This document shows, piece by piece, positions 48,278 to 59,638 of a stretch of DNA of 64,000 bases (within the stretch, counting starts at the first letter, position 1; the number at the start of each line of letters is the position of its first letter). The notes under the pieces were generated by a model. The model saw nothing but the letters and a program-made list of their open reading frames with translations. It had not been told where the DNA came from and made no database searches. Both the position numbers and the translations under genes were made by a program. This DNA comes from Paramecium sonneborni (Eukaryota > Ciliophora > Oligohymenophorea > Peniculida > Parameciidae), in contig CAJJDN010000139.1 in assembly GCA_905182985.1 (NCBI GenBank), forward strand, positions 92,883 to 156,882, read 5' to 3'.

Positions 48278-51251
48278 ATGTCATAGCAAATGCAATAAAT
48301 GTTCAAATAACAATAAGCTTAATAATTTTTAGCACAATAATTTTCTAGTAAAACTGATAAGATCAAACTTTCAAACTTGATGCCTATACAGATCAATGAG
48401 AATTTATTTAACAAAAACACAAATGAGATTATAGAAAAGAAACCTTCATCTCCAAGATCAAGTAATTAAGCATCGAAACCATCATAAAAACCATCATAAT
48501 AAATAGCAATACATAAATCTAACATGTCTTTGCAAAATAAAAGTCATATAGTAAATGAATAATTCTAAGAGAAATTGAATTAATTTAGTAAAAGAAGAGA
48601 TTATTCACCAAATTCATAATTAAGCAATAATAAAAAGAATGAAGAATTCTTCTAAAGAAGACCATCTTCATTAGTAAATGATGAATATTCTGCTACTCCA
48701 TAGATTAATAGATTTATAGCTAAATCTCCAACACCATCAGAAATATAAGAAAGTGTGGCATCACTTCTTTAAAATCATTAAAGTAATAAATGATTTTGTA
48801 TATTTATAGCAATTTCTTCTCCAAAAAGTTAAAATTCATAAAAACCAAAAAGTAATGCACTGTAACTTGGTCCTTATCTATCCATTTAATAGTAATAATA
48901 GAAATCAACACATAAGGGAAAAGGTCATAATTCGGCAAATTCTGTTTCATATAATTTGAAACCAAATATATTAAAGAAATGTGAATATGGCATGAATCAT
49001 ACTCCAACAAAGGTTACTACAACAACATTAAATACAGAACATAGTAAAAGTAAATCAGTATTGGATGAATAATGCATTAGAATGATATATTATGAGAGAG
49101 AAAAAGAGAACGATATGAATTTATTGAATATTGGTACACCAAGTACTTATTTACATTCTAAGATTTCTATTGAATAATAAAGTGTAAGACCATTCATTTA
49201 ATAATAGGTTGGTGAAAGTTTAAATAGTAAATTTCATTAAGCTAAAATATTGACTCAATAATCACCATATTAAAATACTAGTGGATCTAATGATCATTTA
49301 TAAGAATCATTTCCAGTTCGAACTTGTATAAATCACAGAACTAAAAAAGCTAAATATTTTGTTGATGAACATTAAAAATAGATTTTTTATTGTTCTTAAT
49401 GTGCTATTAATGTTGCTGGTTAAGGAAAAATTGTATAAGATTTAACTTAATTAATTATTAAATCATAAGAATCTTAAATATTATCTTTTTAATCCAGTTC
49501 AGTAGATTCTCATAGACATTCCAATTTCTCAGATGTTAATTTTAAAGAAAGAGAATTAAGTGGATTCTTAACTAAATTAGAATATTCACATTCACAAAGA
49601 GCTGATATATTAAATTAAATGTAAAATCAAATTGAAAAAATTAATACTTGGTATGAATCTTAAATTGGATAATGTTAAAAATAAAAATAAATTATGTTGT
49701 AATTGATGAATGATTCATGTAATAATACTATTCAAATACTTTCAAATTAAAGATAAGAATCTTTAAAATAATTATCTAATTTATACTTTGTCTTATAATA
49801 ACATCAATTAGATGCATAAAATATCAAATAAGATATTGAAAAAAATTGGACAGAAGTATTAGAAGATATTAGAATGGATCCATTCAGAAAAATTATGGAT
49901 TACTATTAATCTGAATTTATCAAAATGAATGATTTTTAAACTTAGTTACTTTCATCAACAATTTCTGTGAAATCTTTATCCAAATAAGATATTCAACCAA
50001 CTCTAACTTTAATTGTTTAGAAGTACTCATTTTTCTTAATCTTAGTTTTTAATTAAATGATTCAGAATAGCAATTAATTTTATAAAATAATTCCATTTTT
50101 AATCAAACTATTAGAACATAACCAACTCCACCAAAAAAAAGAATTGAAAATGTTGAATCTTAAATTCATTAATCAAATTAATAATAAAGAGTTAAAACTG
50201 ATTTCAGTGGATCTAAAACTTAACCATAAAATAATGAAACTCCATCTAATTTTTATTAATATTTTAATGATACAAATGTATATTAATTAAGTGCATCCAA
50301 AATATAATCACAATAATCATAATAAAATCCTAATAATAATAAAAATAATCTTTATATATCATTTGAAAATAAAGATATATTTATGAATATTTTAGAATCT
50401 GAAAAAAATTCAAAATAAAGTTTACATGAAGAAAAATAATCAGTTACTTCAAATCCAATTATGATTTTAGAAAGTTATAGAGAATCTAAAAAAAATATAG
50501 CTGAAGAAGATGGATAATTAAGTGATCATGAATCACATAAATCTACTCCTCATAGTCCTGCTAGTGGATAAACTAAATAGTCAGTTTAAAGAACAGCTAC
50601 TAAAATAGAAGAACATTCTTAAATCCCAAAGGATGCTTTTCAAAAATAAAAAAGTACATTCAGAACTCTTTTTGAAAATACTGAGGATTAATAAAATAGT
50701 GAAGTTCTTTAAAATGATTCAAGTGTTAGTCCAGCTAAAAGTGAAAAATTTAGATCTATTTTAAACAAAATCTCTAATAATCAATCCAAAACTTAATAGT
50801 ATCTATTTATTTTATATTTAGATTTTATTAATAGATGATATAATCAAGTTAAAAATTTGTTTTAGAAACTCCAGATATTAAAAAATATGAATTACAAGGA
50901 GTTTAATGTTTATAATATCTTCAAGATACTGAAACATGTAAAAAAGCTATTTTATCTAATAAATAATCTTAATTAATAGATTCTGTTCAATAAATGAATT
51001 TGTGTGACGATTAATAAGATCCAAGTGAATTTGAAAATGATGAAGATAAAGAAGTCTAATAAATGTTTAGTTCTAAAGAAATGAAAAATTTTAGTGATCA
51101 AAAATAAATGACATATCCAAGTGAATCAAGTCAAAATAATAGTCATCTAGAAATACGAAAAGATTAATATCAAAAAACACTGTTTTGTTCCCCCCAATTT
51201 AAAGATTAAGATATATTGAATGTATCAGAAAGCAGTAGTGATTCTAATTGA
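48278..51251 (+). CDS. B-box-like zinc finger and coiled-coil protein
   Basis: 960 residues with introns at 48783-48809 (27 nt), 50023-50045 (23), 50799-50821 (23) and 50848-50865 (18). The N-terminal ~340 residues are Ser/Gln/Asn/Lys-rich. A single B-box-like zinc motif follows: CINHRTKKAKYFVDEHQK, then FYCSQCA (C-x2-H ... D ... C-x2-C). A coiled coil of about 170 residues comes next, then a long Ser/Gln/Asn-rich tail ending in SESSSDSN. The zinc-plus-coiled-coil order is TRIM-like without a RING. The last ~270 codons are repeated at 51481-52284 because of the join at 51480. The two final introns are needed to link the TPDIKKYELQGVQ exon. The function is unknown. Confidence 0.75.
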
Positions 51252-51478
51252 TTTTTTTAATTAAAATATAAATCAATTAAATTTAGATCCTAAAATTTTA
51301 CAAGTGTAATTTAAAATCATAATTTAAAGTTATTACAATCTTAAAATCTCAGAAATTAATCTGAAATTAAAAAGAGGATTTATCTAACCTTTCCTAATTT
51401 TTTGTTTCAAAAATTTATTAAAGTTTTATATTAAAAGTGAGCAGAGTTTTTTCTTAGATTACTTTCCAATAATAGATA
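50448..51478. repeat. Direct repeat copy 1 at scaffold join (partner 51481-52511)
   Basis: 1031 bp match 51481-52511 at a constant offset of 1033. One extra base precedes the N at 51480. It covers the 3' third of the B-box-like gene and its downstream region. Confidence 0.93.
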
Positions 51479-51479
51479 T

Positions 51480-51480
51480 N
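51480..51480. other. Scaffold join (single N)
   Basis: An isolated N between the two copies of the 1031-bp repeat; a contig junction. Confidence 0.9.
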
Positions 51481-52284
51481 TTCAAATCCAATTATGATTT
51501 TAGAAAGTTATAGAGAATCTAAAAAAAATATAGCTGAAGAAGATGGATAATTAAGTGATCATGAATCACATAAATCTACTCCTCATAGTCCTGCTAGTGG
51601 ATAAACTAAATAGTCAGTTTAAAGAACAGCTACTAAAATAGAAGAACATTCTTAAATCCCAAAGGATGCTTTTCAAAAATAAAAAAGTACATTCAGAACT
51701 CTTTTTGAAAATACTGAGGATTAATAAAATAGTGAAGTTCTTTAAAATGATTCAAGTGTTAGTCCAGCTAAAAGTGAAAAATTTAGATCTATTTTAAACA
51801 AAATCTCTAATAATCAATCCAAAACTTAATAGTATCTATTTATTTTATATTTAGATTTTATTAATAGATGATATAATCAAGTTAAAAATTTGTTTTAGAA
51901 ACTCCAGATATTAAAAAATATGAATTACAAGGAGTTTAATGTTTATAATATCTTCAAGATACTGAAACATGTAAAAAAGCTATTTTATCTAATAAATAAT
52001 CTTAATTAATAGATTCTGTTCAATAAATGAATTTGTGTGACGATTAATAAGATCCAAGTGAATTTGAAAATGATGAAGATAAAGAAGTCTAATAAATGTT
52101 TAGTTCTAAAGAAATGAAAAATTTTAGTGATCAAAAATAAATGACATATCCAAGTGAATCAAGTCAAAATAATAGTCATCTAGAAATACGAAAAGATTAA
52201 TATCAAAAAACACTGTTTTGTTCCCCCCAATTTAAAGATTAAGATATATTGAATGTATCAGAAAGCAGTAGTGATTCTAATTGA
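51481..52284 (+). CDS. 3' fragment of the B-box-like gene (contig-overlap duplicate)
   Basis: It reads the same C-terminal frame and the same last two introns as 50448-51251 and ends at the equivalent TGA. It has no start of its own and begins at the N, so it should not be counted as a gene. Confidence 0.8.
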
Positions 52285-52511
52285 TTTTTTTAATTAAAAT
52301 ATAAATCAATTAAATTTAGATCCTAAAATTTTACAAGTGTAATTTAAAATCATAATTTAAAGTTATTACAATCTTAAAATCTCAGAAATTAATCTGAAAT
52401 TAAAAAGAGGATTTATCTAACCTTTCCTAATTTTTTGTTTCAAAAATTTATTAAAGTTTTATATTAAAAGTGAGCAGAGTTTTTTCTTAGATTACTTTCC
52501 AATAATAGATA
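51481..52511. repeat. Direct repeat copy 2 at scaffold join (partner 50448-51478)
   Basis: The right-contig copy of the 1031-bp repeat. Sequence diverges from copy 1 only at the contig end. Confidence 0.93.
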
Positions 52512-54274
52512 ATACACATATTGAATTAATATATATCATAAATAATTATAAAAAATCTACCAGTTTATATATTATTTTATAAAAACTGCCATTTCAGAAA
52601 GGGCTTTATCTATAAATAATGGCTCTTTTAATTAATTCGATTTTTAGTATATTTATAAAATTTATCAATATTTTTATTTATAGAAATTATTTTATATTAA
52701 ATAAATTTGTAGATTTAATAAATTCTAATAAGATTTCTTATCTCTCCTATAGATTTTGAGTGAAACTACTACACCTAACTTTGAAAAATTTTCCCATTGA
52801 AGGTTATGGAAATCTTTCCATTTTTTTAATAATTTAATTGTGCTGAAACTAGGAAGTCTAAATTATTTTTATCAATTAGCTATTATTGCTATACTATTTG
52901 AATAAGAATTTCTTCAGATAATGATAATTAAGATTTGTAGTATTGAATTAGCAAAACCATTATTTAAAAGTACGTTTCTTTAAATATATTTTATTTATTA
53001 ATTATCTAAATCAATTTAAAAAATATTTATACCAAATAATAATTACTACTAATTCAATTTGAGATATTTAGAAAGCTCTTAATTATTAAGGCTATGAATA
53101 TACTCATGATTTAATCAGATAAGATGAAAAGCATTTTGAGATTAAAAATCATGATAAGAATAAACTAAAAAGGAATTTAAATAAATTTCTTTAAATTTTT
53201 ATTAAGAAGAAGCGTTCTAAGTTTTTTATGTTGTACCTAATAAAAAAGTAATATGTTGAATAATTTATTTTAAATTTAAAATTATTTTAAATTTATTAAA
53301 AATCCTGCTTTTCATAAAGACATAACTATTTGAGTGAAAATTAATGTTTTCAACTCTTTATCAGATTGAAAATATTGTAAAAATAAATCATAATTGTAAA
53401 AATAATAATTCTTTTTTTGAGGAATTTGCAATTTTAATAAAGAAAATAAGGCTAGGCTAAAATTTATTTTCATACTAAAAAAAACTATGTTTTCATATAT
53501 TTTCTTTCTAAAAGTATAATTTGATTATTAAATAAGTTAAATTTTCTGCTTCGTTCGACAATTACTTAATTAAATTTTTCCTTAAATTAAATAGATTAAA
53601 TTCTCTCAAATGATTGAATTTATTATAAATAAATTGAAAATATTTAGTTCAACATATTTAAATTTTAATAGTAATAAAAAATAAGTTTAGAAGTTTAAAT
53701 TTGAACTTATTAAATATCACTAAATTTACATCATTATCATTTTATAATTTGAATAGAGTATTTTGGCATTTCCAAAATAATTTATTTTGAATGAATTATT
53801 AGAGAGTATTCTTGTATTCAATAAAATTCAATAATTCAGCAAAAAAACCTTTATTAATCAAATTATATTAAATTTAAGAAATTCGTTTTTATTTTAATTA
53901 TATGAGAAAAGTATCATAATAATACTTATTTTCATTTGCCTTTCTTAAAAATACAGATGTAACAAGATAGTTATAAATAATAGTTATATAATTTGAAGAA
54001 GACAGAGGATCATAAATTGATAATCAAATATTTTGATTATCATCATAATGGATTTTTTAATATTTCTCTAATTAAATAACAATATAGCTAAGTTATCAAC
54101 TATTAAGAATGATTTATAATAAACAGATATAAGATAGGTTAAAAAGAATAATCGTAAGATAAAGAAGTTTAGAATGTAAAAATTAGATAATAAAAACTTA
54201 AGATGATCTTAAAAATAGTATATTATTTTTAGAATATAACGAATTATATTTTGATGAATAAGTAAATAATAAAT
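52285..54274. other. Long AT-rich gene-poor region
   Basis: About 2 kb with no gene I can support. A short plus-strand reading near 53080-53220 (DIQKALNYQGYEYTHDL, then DEKHFEIKNH) looks faintly coding and may be a relic. The rest is AT-rich. Confidence 0.45.
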
Positions 54275-55820
54275 TCATTCAATACATAGAAAACAATTCA
54301 TTGACAATAAATTTTTTAATTTATTCTTTTAGACAATAATCTCTGAACTCAATCTAGCAATTTTTTTATTTATCATTGATTATTTTTTAAGTAATTATTT
54401 CTCGGGATAATTATAATATATTTTTTTAAATTTATGATTTCTTGTAATAAGATCACCTATTGTATATTGAAGTAGAGGAGTCTTTTCCTTGAATTTTTCT
54501 CTTCTTATTGATTATGACATTTTATCATTTGTTTAATCAATCCATTTTATTAATTAGTCTTCTTCCTCTTCTACAAGAGTAAGATCAAATGAATCTATAT
54601 TTTATTATAATTATTCTTAGACGAAAGTTAATTTATGAACAATTTATAATTTATCATACTACATTTTTTCTTATAATGAGTAATAATTATATGCATAACT
54701 GATATCAATAGGTAGTATCGTGACTGATTTTCTGCTAACAATATATCGATGATCATTTTAGAATGATACACAAATATCACAAAGGAGTTTCGAATCAAAT
54801 TATTTAGGATTTTAGAGTTATTAAAATAAAAATAAGATTGTTTCAATATTTGTATCTAAAATTGCAAATTTATTTTGAAATTGCTCAACTGAAATATTAG
54901 GAAATGTGTTTGTCATATCTACTGAGTCAAAATGAAGAATTCTAGTAATTTTAAATTTACTAAAATCTCTTATAATTTGATTAATTTTTATTCCTCCAAG
55001 TTATTACTATGGTTATGTTTGATTTTTACTCAAATACATGGCATCAATAAAAAATCCATTATAAAATAAATATTTTTACCATACTTGAGCAAAAGCTTAG
55101 CTATTAAATAAGAATACAATCAAGTAAGTCTTAGATAAACTTATATTAAAATAATTAATTTACATTTTTAAAGTATTTTTTAAATCATTTCTTAATGTAC
55201 ATGGACAATATGGGCTTTCACATTACTCAAAAATGCTGCCTCTTAGAAAGGAAGGACAAATTTTCATCTCATTTCTGAAATCCCAAAAGTTTTTCCTTGA
55301 TTAAATCAAAAAGTCTTAAAAAAATGGTTACAAACATACTTTCAAAATTCATAATTGCGATTTTATCAATAGATAAATCACGATCATTTGTACTAAGATA
55401 AAGGCATTTTAAAATTAATCCTTTTTACAATTCTTCAAATTGTTTGTTCAGATATCTCAATTAAATAATATGTTCCTAACTCTTTTATTATTTAATTATT
55501 GGTTTAACCTTCTATTAACGACTCAATAGTTTTAAACTAACAACTTATTGCGTAGTTGATAGTTATGGTAATATTTATTAGTGTTTTAAAGCAGGTTTTA
55601 AATTTGCTGCGAATTGATGTCCTTGCAAAGGTTTTTTGAGAATCTTTTGTTCTTATGAATCTTCAATGTATGACAAATTATCGTGAACAGCAGGCCTTTT
55701 ATTTGAAATTTATTATAAGGAGTTAGAAATGAAGAAAGATTCATTGAGTTCCGTACGATTGTTTTCATATTTTAATTTATTCTTGGTATCGAGGATACTA
55801 ATATTTGTATTCTTAAGCAT
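54275..55820 (-). CDS. Hypothetical 506-aa protein
   Basis: 506 residues with a single 25-nt intron at 55315-55339; the spliced length is divisible by three and the frame is free of TGA. The N-terminal ~150 residues are Gln/Lys/Ser-rich. A globular-looking centre follows, with a Cys cluster (CPSF...FEQCESPYCPC), a hydrophobic stretch (YLIVFLFNSQAFAQVW) that may be buried core, FYNGFFIDAMYL and ILHFDSVDMTNTFPNISV, then more charged helical text with an acidic VEEEEDQ patch. I do not recognise the family. The Cys cluster could bind metal. Start: ATG at 55818-55820. Confidence 0.65.
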
Positions 55821-55928
55821 AAAATATCCACGATAAATGTTTTATTTAAATTAGGACCGATTGGAAAAGTAAAGAGAGTTTGAGAGATCATTATTTTACA
55901 TATTAATTTGATAATAAAATGCTAATTT

Positions 55929-57931
55929 TCAATTTTGTTTTCTAAACTAAGAGGAAAGAATTTCTTATTTCTGTTATTGCTTGGTAACTTAAGATATCAT
56001 TTATTAGATTAAGGAATTTTTAGTACTCATTGAACATTTTAAAGTTGTAGTTCCACTACTAACTCTTTTTAATTTTGATGTCTTGGGTGAATTTTAACAA
56101 GAAGCAGCAATACTATTTTTAAATAGAAATTCACTAGCACCACCTCTATCAGTTAAGCAAACATATTCTTATTAAGTCTCAGGTATATTAGTATTTAATT
56201 AGAGAGGTTTTCCTTCTGATTAATTTTTTTTATGTTTTTGTTATTATTCTAATGAAAATATATTAAAAGTTTACATTTCTATAGTTCTGGATTATCATTA
56301 ATATTAATATTGATATTAATGACTTTATCTTAATTGGATGTATATCGAATATGAATGTTAGGTTGAGAAGATTTTCTATTTGTTGAAGAACCTGTTTATT
56401 TTGTTGTTTTTTAGTTTGTTTATTAAGAAGTTGTAGGTGTTTATTTCATTTTATTAATTTTGATATCATTTTAAGTACCTCTAGAGATAGTTGGACTATT
56501 TCTATTGGAAAAGAAATTTTAAGTTCCTGTAAGAGGTCTATGTGTTTATGATCCATTTTTCCATTTTAATTCTTATTCTGTAGGTTCTTCTTCTATCATT
56601 ATTTTAGATATTTATTTCAAATTTAATTTACCTAAAAAGAATAATCAAAAAATAAATTACCAATATTGGGTTGATTAATGTTGGAGGTTTTTTGATGAGT
56701 ATTTGTAGTAGGAGAAGGTATATTATTTTGATTGGCATTATTTAGTAATTAAGGGATTGATAATACATTTCTTTTTAGATCTTTTAAGAAAAGCTATGTT
56801 GAGATCTTTGGTTAATGTTAAATAATAGTTTTAGATTTAGGATTAGATTATTATTTATTTTATTCATTTTGATCAACTCTTGTAAGACTTTAAGGATTGT
56901 CATTATATTATTATTTATTTTTAAAGATAGAATCAACTTGATTTCTCACAAAATTAACATTGATATCTTTTGATAATCTATTCATTTAGAGTAATAATTC
57001 AGTATTTTATTTAGAATGTTGTGAACCAAATCTTGATTTAGATTCTTCTTATTATTTTTAAATTAAAGTTTAAATTAATTATTCGTGTGGTTAACTTAAT
57101 TTCTTTTAAGGTTTTTAATGTTAAGAATCACTTTTAATTTAAGTTTTCTTAACTTATTAATTGATATAAGTTAGAAACTTATTTAATTTCAATTCTTCAG
57201 TTTTTCCTGTTTAAATAAATAGAGAAGATTATTCAAAAGCTTAGTTACTTAAATGTTTGCAAATTTCTTAGAGTGTACATGAAATATCAATTTTTTATTT
57301 ATTTAATAATCTTGATTTATTTAACCAACTCAAGTCTTTCAAAATTTGAATATTTCTAATTCTTCTAGTAGCTGTAGGTGATTCTTCTTCTTTTTAAGTT
57401 TCTTAAGAATTTGCAGGAGAAGGTCTTTCACCTACAATACCTTTAGGAGGTCGATTTGGATTTTTTTTATTTTCTTCTTCAATCAAACGAGCAATCCTAT
57501 AGTACTCATATTTACGCTTCTTATCGTAATATTTATTTAGTAAGGTCGCTATTGGTTCCATAAATAATCTAGCAATATCTGTATGAAACTCTTTTATATG
57601 GTTAATTTTACTTTATAGTATTCAGTTAACAACTGGACCTTCTATGGATATTCATCTGTAAAATAATATCTTTTCAAGTATTCATCCTTATAATGATTAT
57701 TAAATTTACATCATCATCATATCCATACCAATCTTTATATCTAATTACTGCTTTTGATGAAGCATCAGCAAGAATTTCATTTACATCTCTTGTGTAATAA
57801 TAATTCTAAGATTGACAATAACGAAGAAACAAATTTTTATGAGTCCATATAACAGTATTCTGAATCAATTCTGATTATCTAATTATTTTCAAATTTTCTT
57901 TGCTTATTTAATATTCCTTGCTATGTTTCAT
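55929..57931 (-). CDS. Hypothetical 633-aa Gln/Asn/Ser-rich protein
   Basis: 633 residues with introns at 57687-57709 (23 nt), 57589-57611 (23), 56632-56660 (29) and 56249-56274 (26). Residues 1-150 are a compact, aromatic-rich N-terminal region (WTHKNLFLRYC, YKDWYGYDDDDEYLKRYYF, FHTDIARLFMEPIATLL) followed by a charged helix. The remainder is low complexity (Gln, Asn, Ser, Thr) with several SP/TP sites, then a KRVSSGTTTLKC patch near the end. No known domain. It is transcribed in the same direction as the 54275-55820 gene, 108 bp upstream of it. Confidence 0.65.
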
Positions 57932-58058
57932 AAACTTATTTATTTAATTAATAATATTTTAAAAAACTAAAACAACATATTTTACTATCTATTACAACAA
58001 CAGCTCTAATTCAACTCAATAATCTTTATATTTTTTAATAGAAAAGAAATTTTAACAA

Positions 58059-59074
58059 ATGAACTCTAATCAATAGAATGATACTGCATAACTTAAATAA
58101 TAACAAAACGAACTTATTGAAAAGAAAAAATAAATTTCAAAAAAAGTAGTTGTTCAACATTTTGAATAAGAAAAATAAAAAATCTAGTATAAATATCTTG
58201 GTTAACAATCCTTTTCAAATTAATCCAGAAGATGAATTAATAATTCATTTCATAAAATTGTATTGAAGGTAGAATTCCTAATATATAGGCTTTAGATAAA
58301 TGTATCAATTTAAAGCAATGATGTTTGAGAACAAATTTAATCCCAAAAACTGGAAGGATTGTAAAATTAATAATAATACTTGAAGAATTAGATTTATATG
58401 ATAATCGTTTAATTAAGATTGAAAATATTGAAATATTAATCAATTTAGACATCCTAGATTTATCATTCAATAATATTAAAAAAATAGAAAATTTAGATAA
58501 CTAAAAAAAACTTAAGAAATTGTTTTTATTAAGTAACAAAATCAAAAAGGTATTATGTTCTTTATAATACATAGTTTAAAATTTAGAATTTCCTGAACTC
58601 ATTATGTTAGAATTAGCATCTAATAAAATTACAGAAATTGAAAATCTTGATAGTTTATCTCAACTTCAAGAATTATTTTTAGGAAAAATAAAATATCAGT
58701 AACACTTTAGAATTATTATCTTTATCTTGTAATAAAATTTAAATAATTAAACCTGAAATACAAATCCTATAAAATTTGAATTATTTATAGATTGCTGAAA
58801 ATTTCATTTCAATTATTGAACATTGAATTAAAAAAGTTTAAGGAATAGATTAATTATAAAATCTTTAAGTTTTCTGGAAAGTATTGATTATAAATAATAG
58901 ACAAATAGCAATAAAATAGAATATTTTAAGGATTTCAAATAATTGAAATTGAATTAAAATATAAAGACAATTTATGTAGAATAAAATCCAGTAGCTTAGT
59001 TTTTTGATTATAAAATGCGATTATTATGTTAAGTTCCAACATTATTTTAAATAGATGCAGTAATAATTAAATGA
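58059..59074 (+). pseudogene. Pseudogene of SDS22/PPP1R7-like leucine-rich-repeat protein
   Basis: SDS22-type repeats are readable: LEELDLYDNRLIKIENIE, INLDILDLSFNNIKKIEN, LKKLFLLSNKIKKV, MLELASNKITEIENLD, QLQELFLG, and a C-terminal cap IKTIYVEQNPVAQ...FDYKMRL...VPTLFQIDA. The frame is destroyed by an early frameshift near 58200, an in-frame TGA at 58319-58321, scrambled sequence at 58340-58375 and several further shifts between 58690 and 58900. Intact SDS22 regulates protein phosphatase 1. Too many lesions for sequencing error alone, so it is a decayed gene. Confidence 0.8.
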
Positions 59075-59122
59075 GGATAAGTATAATCATTATATAATAT
59101 ATTAATTATTTAAAAATTAAAC

Positions 59123-59540
59123 ATGCAAAAACCTGAATAAGTGATGCAAGATTTTGCTAATTTATTAGATAAATGTATATTGAATTAAGAATAAAAATGT
59201 TAGATAGAAATGATCCTGAAGCTTGGTCATAAATATACAAGGTTATAAATTATAAACCAACTTAAAATATTCCTAAAGGATAATCGTTAGATCCAGAGAA
59301 AATTCGAGAGTTTTTAAGATTAGGAAAACCTGGAACTTAAGAATTTGATCCTTATGATGATATGATTTATTTTGATGATAACAAAGTGAAAGAAATAGTT
59401 TTAAGATAAAACTTCTTAATAGCAAAAGGTTGATTATAATTAAATTTAGGTTATTTTGATCCAAAGGCGTATTTCCCGTCAATTAATTTAAGTAGTTTAG
59501 ATGATACATCATTTGATGAGAAAATTAAAGGTATATAATA
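59123..59540 (+). pseudogene. Decayed ORF of unknown family
   Basis: Good coding text (RNDPEAWSQIYKVINYKP, SLDPEKIREFLRLGKPG, EFDPYDDMIYFDDNK, and after a TGA at 59431-59433 LGYFDPKAYFPSINLSSLDD) is spread over two frames. The first ~25 codons from the ATG at 59123 are in a different frame from the rest. I do not recognise the family. It directly follows the SDS22 relic. Confidence 0.55.
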
Positions 59541-59638
59541 TATTAATAATAAGAAATGCTTAAAATACCAGAATAAGGAGATAAGAAAATTTGAAAATTA
59601 CATCATGTCAAAAAATAATTCAATATTACTTTACTAAA

